This document shows, in pieces, positions 1 through 8,442 of a stretch of 32,978 bases of DNA. The notes under the pieces were generated by a model, which did no database searches, was not told the DNA's origin, and saw only the letters and a list, made by a program, of their open reading frames with translations. Source of the stretch: Bacteroidales bacterium. GTDB taxonomy: Bacteria > Bacteroidota > Bacteroidia > Bacteroidales > Muribaculaceae. The translations under genes and the position numbers were made by a program. Every line of letters starts with the position of its first letter. The stretch's first letter is position 1. Location of the stretch: contig JAAVFL010000023.1 of NCBI GenBank assembly GCA_014800795.1, positions 1-32,978 of the forward strand. The letters run 5' to 3'.

Positions 1-153
1 ACCGGATAAAACAAGCATAATTTGTATTTCATCGTCTCTCACCGCCTAATATGCTTGTATAAATTTTTAGTAATTTAGATAACTCGCTGAATTACAATGG
101 TGATTCTTTTCTTCAACGAGGAGGGGTATTGATTCAATATCGGATCAAAAAGT

Positions 154-193
154 AAAAAACAGCCGCATAAAATATTTTATGCGGCTGTTTTTT
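154..193. terminator. Perfect 40-bp palindrome, bidirectional terminator-like
   Basis: Bases 154-173 are the exact reverse complement of 174-193. The stem has a GC-rich core (agccgc/gcggct) and ends in six A on the left and six T on the right, so it could stop transcription in either direction. The closest gene is the lipocalin, which ends at 409 on the minus strand. A second element lies in between, so the match to that gene is not certain. The gene served on the left would lie outside the window. Confidence 0.75.
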
Positions 194-204
194 AGTTTTA
201 TGCG

Positions 205-331
205 CTTAAAGAGGCTCAATCCGAAATTCCAGTGCATATTGTACCATCGCGGCGCCTTCAGGTGTCGGGATAGCGGTTGTTTTGATGCGGTTGCCATGCA
301 TGCAGTGGAATTTCGGATTGATCCCTTAAAG
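205..331. repeat. 127-bp element with inverted ends (REP/MITE-like)
   Basis: The ends are inverted copies of each other. Bases 216-237 and 300-321 match over 22 nt with one mismatch, and the similarity extends outward imperfectly to about 205 and 331 (cttaaag at one end, cttaaag-like at the other). The interior holds a small hairpin near 251-266 and a block (261-300) that recurs at 1681-1720. The left arm recurs alone at 18211-18246 (31 of 36 identical to 205-240). No open reading frame of note lies inside. This is consistent with a non-autonomous mobile or REP-like element; the family is not recognised. Confidence 0.6.
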
Positions 332-408
332 AACTTGATATGTTGTGTTGATTAGAGATTGCCTGTTACGAATAATATGACTGATCCATAGTTGGCTATG
401 AAAAAGCC

Positions 409-909
409 TTATTGCTTAACCCATATTAACTTGCTGGTGTCGTAGCCTCGTTTTTGGGCTTCGGTGAGGAGCTGAGTTTTTGCTTCACCGGAGATTTGAG
501 GTGTGCGCGACAATATCCACAGGTAGTCATCGCTTCCGCTTCCTACGAGAGCATATTGATAGTCATCGTCAAGGAGCATGATGCGATAGTCGGAGTAAAA
601 TGGTCCCCAGAATGAAACGCGAAGCAATCCCGGAGTGTCGGTAAGTTTGGCAACGCCTTTTGCCTCTGATGGCTTTCTCTCTTTTATTCCCGTATTCAGC
701 ACATCGACTTTCCCATCATCACGAAGAACGTACGTTGCTTTTGTCTGCTCCATTCCGCGTTCAAATTTGTGGTCGAAGCGTGCAATTTCGTACCAGCTTC
801 CCAGAAAGCGGTTCATATCAAAGTCTGTGACAACGGAATTGTCTACCGTCAGTTTGCTGCATCCCATCAGTAGGCTAAGCAGCACGGATAAGGTAAAAAT
901 CTTTTTCAT
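409..909 (-). CDS. blc: Bacterial lipocalin, outer-membrane lipoprotein (Blc-like)
   Basis: 166 residues. The N-terminus is a lipoprotein signal peptide with lipobox LLMGC, so Cys17 would be acylated. The lipocalin signature follows at about residues 37-52 (GSWYEIARFDHKFERG), the G-x-W-Y strand A motif of the family. The length matches Blc-type lipocalins, which form one eight-stranded barrel that binds lysophospholipids or fatty acids at the outer membrane and are linked to envelope stress. The start at 909 is the only one that gives a full signal peptide. The gene stands alone, with a repeat element downstream and a candidate promoter at 932-960. The family call is firm; the ligand is unknown. 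Confidence 0.93.
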   Translation of the reverse strand: MKKIFTLSVLLSLLMGCSKLTVDNSVVTDFDMNRFLGSWYEIARFDHKFERGMEQTKATYVLRDDGKVDVLNTGIKERKPSEAKGVAKLTDTPGLLRVSFWGPFYSDYRIMLLDDDYQYALVGSGSDDYLWILSRTPQISGEAKTQLLTEAQKRGYDTSKLIWVKQ

Positions 910-931
910 GTTGCTCTGGATATTTATTATT

Positions 932-960
932 GAAACTTAATCTGCCACTATAACAAACAA
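932..960 (-). promoter_or_regulatory. Candidate promoter of the lipocalin gene
   Basis: Read on the minus strand this is TTG, 18 nt, then TAAGTTTC, one base off the Bacteroidetes -7 element TAnnTTTG. It lies 23 bp upstream of the lipocalin start, so the leader would be short. Spacing is one base below the usual 19. Confidence 0.4.
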
Positions 961-1211
961 CCACGCTAAAAATTAATCCTACGATAAAATTTTAACTCCT
1001 TTTATTAAATTTCCATACCGGATGTTCTCTACGGAATACCACTGCCGAATGTATGATAATCACATATCCACGGGCATCTACCGTTGCTCAACCCTTGACT
1101 TTAGCAAAAATTTTGCGATAATTTAAGACTGTCAAGAAGCAGCGCGTATAAACGCTTTCCTATTTATTTCAATCGCTCAAATGAGCGACATTAATACATC
1201 CCGCTCCGTTC

Positions 1212-1260
1212 TACCCCAGGCCTGAGGGGTAGCGTGGTCAGGAACAACTCCGGGGAGTTG
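1212..1260. other. Two adjacent short hairpins in a gene-free stretch
   Basis: Bases 1212-1231 have tacccc/ggggta arms and 1245-1260 have caactcc/ggagttg arms, only 13 nt apart. They lie inside the 1-kb gap between the lipocalin and the next gene (910-1911), in a segment of higher GC than its surroundings. No poly-T follows, so they do not look like terminators. They may be part of a structured RNA or repeat that I do not recognise. Confidence 0.3.
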
Positions 1261-1385
1261 GATGAAGATTCTGTACGTTCCCATTCTGGAACATACTGCC
1301 CCCGATGGTAAAATTTTAAGACTCAGTTTTTAATTTGTATGCTATCCTTTCTGTCGGGTATAGAGTGAATAGTAAGAGTTGATAT

Positions 1386-1606
1386 CTAAGTAAGTCATGA
1401 AAATTATTACATATATGTTCATAATAGATATTTTACACTTTCAGCGGCATCTTTTTGGCGCTTTTCACTCTCATCGTCAGTCTTTTTCGACAAGCTCAAA
1501 AGCGCAGGCGATAACGTGTAGACATCTACGCTCCTTCATCTTCGAGCGAAAGTCGCTCAAAAATACACTCCCTGAAAGTATAAAATAATTTTCACGACTT
1601 ACTTAG
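1386..1606. mobile_element. 221-bp miniature inverted-repeat element, copy 1
   Basis: Bases 1386-1408 and 1584-1606 are inverted copies, 23 nt with one mismatch (ends ctaagtaagtc...). A second inverted pair lies just inside (cactttcag near 1436-1444 against ctgaaagt near 1572-1579). The interior is rich in short hairpins such as gagcgaaagtcgctc. A 63-codon frame at 1397-1588 starts inside one inverted arm and is unlikely to be a gene. No clear target-site duplication is visible. A diverged relative lies at 22957-23141 in the opposite orientation. This is best read as a non-autonomous, MITE-like element. Confidence 0.65.
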
Positions 1607-1670
1607 CATAATAAATTAATTGATGGAGAACGAGGGAAAGAGCAGACACAGGAAAGAGAGCGATTCACCC

Positions 1671-1720
1671 GACACCTGACGGTGTCTCGATGGCCATTAT
1701 TTTGATGGGGTTGCCCAGAT
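1671..1720 (+). repeat. Hairpin plus TTTTGATGSGGTTGCC block, second copy
   Basis: It starts with the hairpin gacacctgacggtgtc. Bases 1681-1720 then match 261-300 at 29 of 40 positions without a gap, centred on ttttgatgNggttgcc. A weaker third match (tattttgatgtggtgattgcc) lies at 2849-2869. It seems to be a decayed copy of the interior of the 205-331 element. The rest of 910-1911 holds no supportable gene. Confidence 0.45.
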
Positions 1721-1759
1721 TTTTGCGGGGTCGGATTTTTCAGATCAGATAAATTTACT

Positions 1760-1767
1760 TATATTTG
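1760..1767 (+). promoter_or_regulatory. -7 element TATATTTG upstream of the secreted protein gene
   Basis: An exact match to the Bacteroidetes -7 consensus TAnnTTTG. No TTTG is seen at the expected distance upstream, so the -33 half is weak. Initiation here would give a leader of about 140 nt before the ATG at 1912. It also explains why the longer frame opening at 1765 is not the true start. Confidence 0.4.
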
Positions 1768-1911
1768 CGAGGTGGATGTGGGGTGTCAGATGCGATGATT
1801 TTATCTATTCCTTCCGTTTTGTGCAAGTTTAGATTCAGATGTATCGCTCCTTCGATCTCCACGCCGTATTTATTGTACCTGTCTGATGAAATTTATACTC
1901 TTCTTACAACA

Positions 1912-2697
1912 ATGAGAAGACTGGCGTTACTGATACTGGGTGGAATGCTGGCATTGTTTGGGTTTGCCACAGCGCAGTTTTGCGAGCTGATATATGATGG
2001 CGGAGTTCGCAAATCAATGTGTTCATTGTTGCTCGAACCTGATAGCACCACATTTTCTATGATTAGAAACAGGTTGCCGCAAGGTTTATCGAACACTGCC
2101 CTGTTAAGAAACTATATCGGATGCTGGAAGATTAAGAACGACTCATTGTTTCTTGACAGTGTGTTGGTTAACGACGGTTCTGACAGTTACAGACCAATCT
2201 CTATCGATGATATTTTTGCTGAGAAGCGGACAGCATCGGGATATTTTTCCGATTGGGTAAGCGATTCGCTGCGAGTGGTGTCAGGCGATATAATAAAATA
2301 TGTCCATATGGCGTGGGAATCAAAGTGGGAGAATGAAGAATTGATAGCCGTGGAGAATGGCATCGTGAAGAAACGAATCCACAAGCACAACAGATTGGTG
2401 AATAAGGGAATGGAAGGCTTGAAACTCAGATCTTTGCCGGATAGCCTTGACTTGGGGGAGATTCCCCGAAGGATAACTTTGAATGTCAGCTATTCGGACT
2501 TTGATACTGAAGGGAACCCCACAAGTTGCAAGGTTATAGTCCGCAGAGGTAGTGGAGATGCGGCTACGGACAATCGTGTTGCAACCGCTATTGAAAAATT
2601 TATACTTACACGCAAGCCATTACCAATATATTATATTGATAACAGATACGTTACACACACCTACACAATCACTGTCGGCCCCTCCCGCAACGACTAA
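1912..2697 (+). CDS. Secreted protein with TonB C-terminal-like domain
   Basis: 261 residues from the ATG at 1912. The frame is open from 1765, but only this start places a clean signal peptide (MRRLALLILGGMLALFGFA) at the N-terminus. The middle region (residues about 35-180) has no recognised domain. Residues about 187-261 resemble a TonB C-terminal domain: a strand, then YSDFDTEGNPTSCKVIVRRG, then a helix with AIEKF and a closing strand. In Bacteroidales many secreted proteins of this kind carry this fold without being true TonB. It has no transmembrane anchor beyond the signal peptide and no neighbouring ExbBD. The gene stands between repeats and seems to be expressed alone. The domain call is inference from pattern, so the function stays open. 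Confidence 0.65.
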   Translation: MRRLALLILGGMLALFGFATAQFCELIYDGGVRKSMCSLLLEPDSTTFSMIRNRLPQGLSNTALLRNYIGCWKIKNDSLFLDSVLVNDGSDSYRPISIDDIFAEKRTASGYFSDWVSDSLRVVSGDIIKYVHMAWESKWENEELIAVENGIVKKRIHKHNRLVNKGMEGLKLRSLPDSLDLGEIPRRITLNVSYSDFDTEGNPTSCKVIVRRGSGDAATDNRVATAIEKFILTRKPLPIYYIDNRYVTHTYTITVGPSRND

Positions 2698-2873
2698 ACA
2701 GAATCAAGTATCTTGTCATTCTCTGGTGTGATAGTTTATAATATTGATGAAGGGGGATAAGAATATGGGATGAGTCGTATGAGGAAGAAGAGTTCACGAT
2801 ATACTCCTCTACATCTCCATATGTTCCTCGGCTACATTCGTTATGGACTATTTTGATGTGGTGATTGCCATGA

Positions 2874-3030
2874 TTAAGATTTGCAAGGTTTTCTGATAAC
2901 GATTATTTTTGCACATGGAAGACTTACTATCCACAATCAAAGTTCCGGATACTCCTTGGGAATGAACTTGATGAGCTATCAGGGAATTTTCACTTTGTAA
3001 AAAACTCCAAGATAAATGTCTTTTTGGAAT
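2874..3030 (+). pseudogene. Possible C-terminal remnant of a lost upstream gene
   Basis: A frame of about 51 codons runs from just after a stop at 2871 to TAG at 3028-3030. It has no ATG, GTG or TTG near its beginning. Its peptide looks protein-like (FSDNDYFCTWKTYYPQSKF near the front, ELDELSGNFHFVKNSKINVF near the end). It overlaps the ATG of the large helicase gene (3016) by 15 nt, a layout common for translationally coupled operon partners. A repeat-like block lies directly upstream (2849-2869). I read it as the tail of a truncated partner gene, but a chance frame cannot be excluded. No family is recognised. Confidence 0.3.
2880..2911 (+). promoter_or_regulatory. Candidate promoter of the exonuclease-helicase gene
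   Basis: TTTG at 2880-2883, a 20-nt spacer, then TATTTTTG at 2904-2911, which is a good Bacteroidetes promoter. Initiation would be near 2916, giving a leader of about 100 nt. The leader holds two short frames, ATG at 2915 (16 codons) and ATG at 2970 (9 codons), which might or might not be translated. Confidence 0.55.
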
Positions 3031-6000
3031 AGAATTATCGATACAATAAACGGAACCGAAAACCGACGGGACCACTCATTGAAAAACCCGGCAGATTCAT
3101 ACCGCTATGGTTTTGTGGATGTCGAGATCGGACTGCACGATAATAAGATTCATGATATTGGAGCCATAAGGTGGGACGGTGCGGTGTTTCATGCTGCGGA
3201 CAAGCGGGAATTGATGACCTTTCTCAAGGATGTGGAATTTGTCTGCGGACATAACATCATCAATCATGATGCCAAATATTTGTTTGATGAACATACGCGC
3301 ACCTGCAAGTTTAAGTTGGTTGATACTTTATTCCTGTCGCCGTTGCTTTTTCCCGAACGCCCGTATCACCGATTGGTGAAAGACGATAAGCTTATAAGCG
3401 ACCAGATGAATAATCCGGTGAACGATTGCGGGAAAGCCCGCGATTTGCTAATGGATGAGGTAGCCCGTTGGAAAGAAATGTCTACCTCCAGGCAGATGAT
3501 TTTCGCAACCCTCCTTCACGACCGCGACGAATTCAAGGGATTCTTTACTTTTGTAAATGCGAAAATCGGACTTAGGGAGTCCTTAGCGAATCTGATTCGT
3601 TCAGAGTATCGAGACAGGATTTGCCGACACGCCGATATAGACAGTATAATACAACAGTTCCCATGTGAACTGGCATACGCACTTGCGCTGATAGATACTA
3701 TGGATTATCGGTCCATCACCCCCGCATGGGTACTGCACAATTATCCGAATACAGAGTATGTAGTAAGGCTTCTCAGGGCTACCAGATGTATCGAAGGGTG
3801 TCCTTATTGCAACAGGGTGTTAGATGTGCATGCGAATCTCAATAGTTTCTTCGGCTTTGATGAATTCCGTACCTATGATGGGGTACCGTTACAGGAAAAT
3901 TCGGTTCGTGCGGCTGTAGATCATAAATCTCTGCTGGCCATTTTCCCTACGGGAGGCGGTAAATCGCTGACATTCCAACTGCCCGCCTTAATGGAGGGGC
4001 GATCCGTGCATGGACTTACAGTTGTAATCTCGCCCCTGCAGTCTCTGATGAAAGACCAGGTGGATAATCTGGCGGATAGAGGAATAACGGATGCCGTAAC
4101 CATCAATGGACTACTTGATCCGATCAGTCGTTCCGAGGCTATCAATCGTGTTATGAGCGGCGATGCGTCTTTACTATACATTGCTCCGGAGATGCTTCGG
4201 TCAAAGACGATTGAAAAAATACTGCTGTCACGCCATTTGGTGAGAATAGTAATAGATGAGGCACATTGTTTTTCTTCCTGGGGACACGATTTCAGGGTAG
4301 ACTATCTGTTTATCGGCAAGTTTATCAGCCAATACTGTAAGAAAAAGAATTGTGAAACAATACCGATCTCATGTTTCACTGCAACTGCGAAGCAAAAGGT
4401 GATACAAGACATCTGCGACTATTTCAGGAAAACGCTGAATATTGAGCTTCAGATTTATGCTTCGTCAGCAGCCCGGAAGAATCTGCATTATTCGGTGATA
4501 CATGCAGATACGGATGAGGATAAATACATGAAATTGCGTTCATTGATTGCTGAATCATCATCTCCGACCATCGTGTATGTGTCCCGGACCAGACGTACAA
4601 AGCAACTGGCAGATAAACTAACCCGAGACGGGTTCAAGGCCCTGCCTTTCAACGGCAGGATGGGAGCAGAAGACAAGATTGCCAATCAGGAGGCATTCAT
4701 GAACGACCGCGTACGCATCATTGTGGCGACATCTGCCTTTGGAATGGGCGTTGACAAAAAAGATGTGGGACAGGTTATTCACTATGATATCTCTGACTCA
4801 CTGGAGAATTACGTTCAGGAAGCAGGCCGTGCAGGTCGTGATCCGCATCTTGAAGCCCGGTGTTTTGTATTATACAGCGACTCTGATCTTGATAAACATT
4901 TCATCCTGCTCAACCAGACAAAACTTAGTATCAGTGAGATACAACAGGTCTGGAAGGCGGTGAAAGATTTAACGAAGCAACGCATGAGAGTATGTTGCTC
5001 CGCTTTGGAGATAGCACGGCAGGCAGGTTGGGACGACTCGGTCTCTGACATAGAGACACGTGTGCGCACAGCATTGGCGACGCTGGAGCAAGCCGGATAT
5101 CTGGAAAGGGGAAACAATGTTCCGCATGTTTATGCCACCGGCATAACGGTGAAGAACATGGACGAGGCCCGCCGTCGTATTACCGAATCCCTGCTTTTTG
5201 AAAACGAGGAGATTGAGAAAGCGGTGCGCATCATAAAGTCGTTGATATCACAGAAATACACGGCTAAAAATAAAGATGCGGATGCTGAATCGCGCATAGA
5301 TTATCTGGCTGACATACTTGGGCTCAGAAAGGATGAGGTAGTCTCAAGCGTGGTGCGTATGCGACAGGAGGGCATTCTTGCCGACTCAAAAGACATTTCC
5401 GCATATCTGCATGATGCAGGAGGCTCGGAAAACAAGTCGAGACGGCTGTTGGACCGTTTTTCGCGACTTGAACGCTACATACTCGGGCAAGTGTCTCACG
5501 AAGTATATCGTATCTCCTACAAGCAGCTGAATGACAATGCACAAAAAGAAGGAATCAATACTGCGACGGAAAAAGATATACGCACATTACTATATTTTCT
5601 GACAATCAAAGGATATACGCGTAAGAAAGAGGATGGCGCGCATAATATTGAGTTGGTGTGTCAGACGGATATGACATCAATCCTGAAACGTTTCGAGAAG
5701 CGCCTGGAAATATGTTATTTTACGATCGGCTGGTTGTACAATCTTACATCGCAGATAAACGGAGATGAGGAGGAAAAGAATGATGTCCGCTTCTCTATCG
5801 TAGAGTTGCTGAATGATTTGAGAACCACCGGGAATACCCTGATGGTGACAATGAGCGATGTGCAGATTGAAGATGTTGAAGAAGCATTACTGTATCTGTC
5901 GAAGATTGGAGCCTTGAAACTTGAAGGAGGTTTTCTGGTGCTGTATAACGCTATGGATATCCGCCGTATCAAGGATAACAGATCGCGCTACAAACAGGAA

Positions 6001-7893
6001 GATTACCGTATGCTCAGCGAGTTCTATAAGCAGAAAATCCAGCAGATTCATATAGTTGGCGAATATGCCAATCTGATGGTAAAAGATTATGATGCAGCGC
6101 TGAAGTATGTGCATGATTACTTCCAGATGGACTACAGACGTTTTGTTTCAAAATATTTTAAGGGAGATCGTGTGCATGAGATAGAGCGCAATGTAACTCC
6201 CGATAAGTACAAACATATTTTCGGGGCTCTGTCTGAAAAACAGATGGAAATTATATCTGACAAAGAGTCCCGATGTATTGTAGTCGCGGCCGGCCCCGGT
6301 AGCGGGAAAACGCGGGTACTGGTGCATAAGCTAGCCTCATTGCTCCTGCTTGAAGATGTAAAGCATGAACAGCTGTTGATGCTTACTTTTTCGCGGGCAG
6401 CCGCTACGGAGTTCAAGCAGCGATTGATAGGGCTCATCGGTAATGCCGCCCATTTTGTTGAAATAAAGACATTTCATTCTTATTGTTTTGACCTTTTGGG
6501 CAGGATCGGCAGTCTTGATGGAGCCAAGGATGTGGTAGCCCGAGCGGCGCAGATGATAGAAAATGGAGACGTAGAGCCAAATCGCATTGCCAAGACTGTT
6601 CTTGTCATTGACGAAGCGCAGGATATGAGCAACGAGGAGTATGCATTGCTACGTGCGCTCATGTCGTTCAATGAGGATATGCGCGTTATTGCCGTAGGGG
6701 ATGATGACCAGAATATATTTGAATTCCGCGGTTCGGATTCGCACTACATGACACAGTTGATGAAAGAATCGAATGCCAGACTTATTGAAATGACCGGGAA
6801 CTACCGAAGTTCACGTCGTGTGGTTGATTTTGCCGATACATTCGTAAAACGAATACAGGGACGAATGAAAACAGCCTCTATTATATCAATGAATACTAAA
6901 GAAGGGGCTGTATTCATACGCCATCATGTCTCTGATATAATGTACCGACCTCTGGTAAATGATCTGCTGAATCATCATGGTAAAGGCTCTGCTTGCGTAT
7001 TGACACAGACCAATGAAGAGGCCGCCATTCTTGTGGCGTTATTACGCAAACAAGGTCTGAACAGCAAACTTGTGCAGAGTATGGATGGGCTCCGGTTTTG
7101 GAACATGGCAGAAGTGCGCATGTTTCTCCGGCAAATTGACCGCGATGCCCATACACCGATCATACCGGATGATGTATGGGAGAATGCAAAACAAAAGACA
7201 TTCTCCTTATATGCAGATTCGACAAGCCTTCACTATCTTCAACGTTGTCTCACATTGTTTGAGCAGACAAACAAGGCGAAATATTATACGGACTTCAAGG
7301 AATTCATCTTTGAATCGTCTATTGAGGATTTCTGCGATACCTCAGATGCAGATGTAGTAGTTTCCACTATCCACAAAGCCAAAGGACGCGAGTTCGACGA
7401 TGTATATATGCTCATAACCAAGCCTCAGACCATCCAAAACAAAGAGCTGCGACGATATTACGTAGGGGCAACCCGTGCAAAAGAGCGTCTGTTTATCCAT
7501 ACCGACACATCTCTTTTCGACCATATGCCGGCTAATGAGCATATTATGTATCAGGAACAATATGGCATGCCTGACGAGATAGTTCTACAGTTATCCCACA
7601 GAGATGTAAACCTCGGATTCTTCAAGGCCCGGAAGAATGACATACTCGCTCTCAGGGCAGGTCAGGCACTTCGTTTCGAGAACAACTATCTTTATGAATG
7701 TAGCGGCAATAAGGTTATCGCCCAATTGTCTCAGAAGATGCAGAACGAGTTGCAGTTATGGGCTGAGAAAGGCTATCATGTAGTTTCCGCATCCATACGG
7801 TTTATTGTGGCATGGCGACCGAAAGATGCACCACGGGAAGAGAAAGAACATGCCGTCGCGCTTGCAGATCTGATGCTCAGAAAAGAAACATAA
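3016..7893 (+). CDS. DEDD exonuclease-RecQ helicase-UvrD helicase fusion protein
   Basis: 1625 residues with three enzyme modules. Residues about 30-150 look like a DEDD 3'-5' exonuclease: FVDVE (Asp35, Glu37), GHNIINHD (Asp85) and a final Asp near 137-143. A short Cys cluster follows (RCIEGCPYC, about 257-265). Residues about 295-640 are a RecQ-type SF2 helicase: FPTGGGKS (310-317), DEAH (414-417), the RecQ aromatic loop CFSSWGHDFR, FTATA, and motif VI QEAGRAGRD near 602. The four-Cys zinc site of classic RecQ is not visible. Residues about 1080-1530 are a UvrD-type SF1 helicase: AAGPGSGKT near 1091, VIDEAQD near 1198, GDDDQNIFEFRG near 1228, TIHKAKGREFDDV near 1451 and VGATRAKERL near 1482. 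The protein is probably cytoplasmic and acts on DNA ends, forks or foreign DNA. RecQ annotation alone would miss two thirds of it. The link to defence or repair is inference. Confidence 0.9.
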   Translation: MSFWNRIIDTINGTENRRDHSLKNPADSYRYGFVDVEIGLHDNKIHDIGAIRWDGAVFHAADKRELMTFLKDVEFVCGHNIINHDAKYLFDEHTRTCKFKLVDTLFLSPLLFPERPYHRLVKDDKLISDQMNNPVNDCGKARDLLMDEVARWKEMSTSRQMIFATLLHDRDEFKGFFTFVNAKIGLRESLANLIRSEYRDRICRHADIDSIIQQFPCELAYALALIDTMDYRSITPAWVLHNYPNTEYVVRLLRATRCIEGCPYCNRVLDVHANLNSFFGFDEFRTYDGVPLQENSVRAAVDHKSLLAIFPTGGGKSLTFQLPALMEGRSVHGLTVVISPLQSLMKDQVDNLADRGITDAVTINGLLDPISRSEAINRVMSGDASLLYIAPEMLRSKTIEKILLSRHLVRIVIDEAHCFSSWGHDFRVDYLFIGKFISQYCKKKNCETIPISCFTATAKQKVIQDICDYFRKTLNIELQIYASSAARKNLHYSVIHADTDEDKYMKLRSLIAESSSPTIVYVSRTRRTKQLADKLTRDGFKALPFNGRMGAEDKIANQEAFMNDRVRIIVATSAFGMGVDKKDVGQVIHYDISDSLENYVQEAGRAGRDPHLEARCFVLYSDSDLDKHFILLNQTKLSISEIQQVWKAVKDLTKQRMRVCCSALEIARQAGWDDSVSDIETRVRTALATLEQAGYLERGNNVPHVYATGITVKNMDEARRRITESLLFENEEIEKAVRIIKSLISQKYTAKNKDADAESRIDYLADILGLRKDEVVSSVVRMRQEGILADSKDISAYLHDAGGSENKSRRLLDRFSRLERYILGQVSHEVYRISYKQLNDNAQKEGINTATEKDIRTLLYFLTIKGYTRKKEDGAHNIELVCQTDMTSILKRFEKRLEICYFTIGWLYNLTSQINGDEEEKNDVRFSIVELLNDLRTTGNTLMVTMSDVQIEDVEEALLYLSKIGALKLEGGFLVLYNAMDIRRIKDNRSRYKQEDYRMLSEFYKQKIQQIHIVGEYANLMVKDYDAALKYVHDYFQMDYRRFVSKYFKGDRVHEIERNVTPDKYKHIFGALSEKQMEIISDKESRCIVVAAGPGSGKTRVLVHKLASLLLLEDVKHEQLLMLTFSRAAATEFKQRLIGLIGNAAHFVEIKTFHSYCFDLLGRIGSLDGAKDVVARAAQMIENGDVEPNRIAKTVLVIDEAQDMSNEEYALLRALMSFNEDMRVIAVGDDDQNIFEFRGSDSHYMTQLMKESNARLIEMTGNYRSSRRVVDFADTFVKRIQGRMKTASIISMNTKEGAVFIRHHVSDIMYRPLVNDLLNHHGKGSACVLTQTNEEAAILVALLRKQGLNSKLVQSMDGLRFWNMAEVRMFLRQIDRDAHTPIIPDDVWENAKQKTFSLYADSTSLHYLQRCLTLFEQTNKAKYYTDFKEFIFESSIEDFCDTSDADVVVSTIHKAKGREFDDVYMLITKPQTIQNKELRRYYVGATRAKERLFIHTDTSLFDHMPANEHIMYQEQYGMPDEIVLQLSHRDVNLGFFKARKNDILALRAGQALRFENNYLYECSGNKVIAQLSQKMQNELQLWAEKGYHVVSASIRFIVAWRPKDAPREEKEHAVALADLMLRKET

Positions 7894-8442
7894 GTGTACC
7901 CGTTTTGTGTACCCCCCTCTCCTGAAATTCTCCATAGAGAAGATGTCAGGCGGCGAGCCTGTCTCCATACCGTCAAGTCTATAAATGCGGAAGCCGTATG
8001 TCTGTAGCGACAGCCGGGAAGAGCCCCTCCGCCACATCCTCCGCCTTTTTATCTGGACTGCCGGAACAGCCAGTCGCATAGCGGCGACAGACGGTAGGCA
8101 AAGTTGAATGATGCCATGAGAACCATCCCCCCGCCATCCTTGGGAAAAACCGTGTTACCCTCGAAAGTGATGAAGTTGCAGGGGGCACCTTTTGCCAGCA
8201 GAGCCGAAGCAATACAACAATCAGTTGTATTTTATTTCACATTTTTTAACACACTCGAAAAACACCGGCGCTCCCGTCTTTGTCGGACAGCAACGCCCGG
8301 ATGAAGCCCACGCGAAATGACCGGCATGGATAATTTAACGCCCAAGTGACTGACAGGCAAGCGAATAAACTTGTCGACCGTTTAACTGTTTCTTTTGAGT
8401 ATTGAGAACCGTTTCACGGATTGATGCGTTATAGTAACAAAA
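7894..8442. other. Gene-free stretch with possible decayed coding sequence
   Basis: No convincing gene. On the minus strand a frame from about 8217 to the stop at 8049-8051 reads like a protein tail (NFITFEGNTVFPKDGGG, then FNFAYRLSPLCDWLFRQ) but has no start further upstream. A different minus frame continues to about 7900 (TYGFRIYRLDGMETGSPP). Together they may be fragments of a broken gene; no family is recognised. Directly after the helicase stop gtgtaccc occurs twice, 14 bp apart, as a direct repeat. No strong terminator is seen. Confidence 0.3.

Noticed and set aside
635-940. 101-codon plus frame opposite the lipocalin
   Set aside because: It is antisense to a gene with intact lipobox and lipocalin signature.
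1397-1588. 63-codon frame inside the miniature element
   Set aside because: It begins within the inverted end and its composition follows the repeat; no sign of translation.
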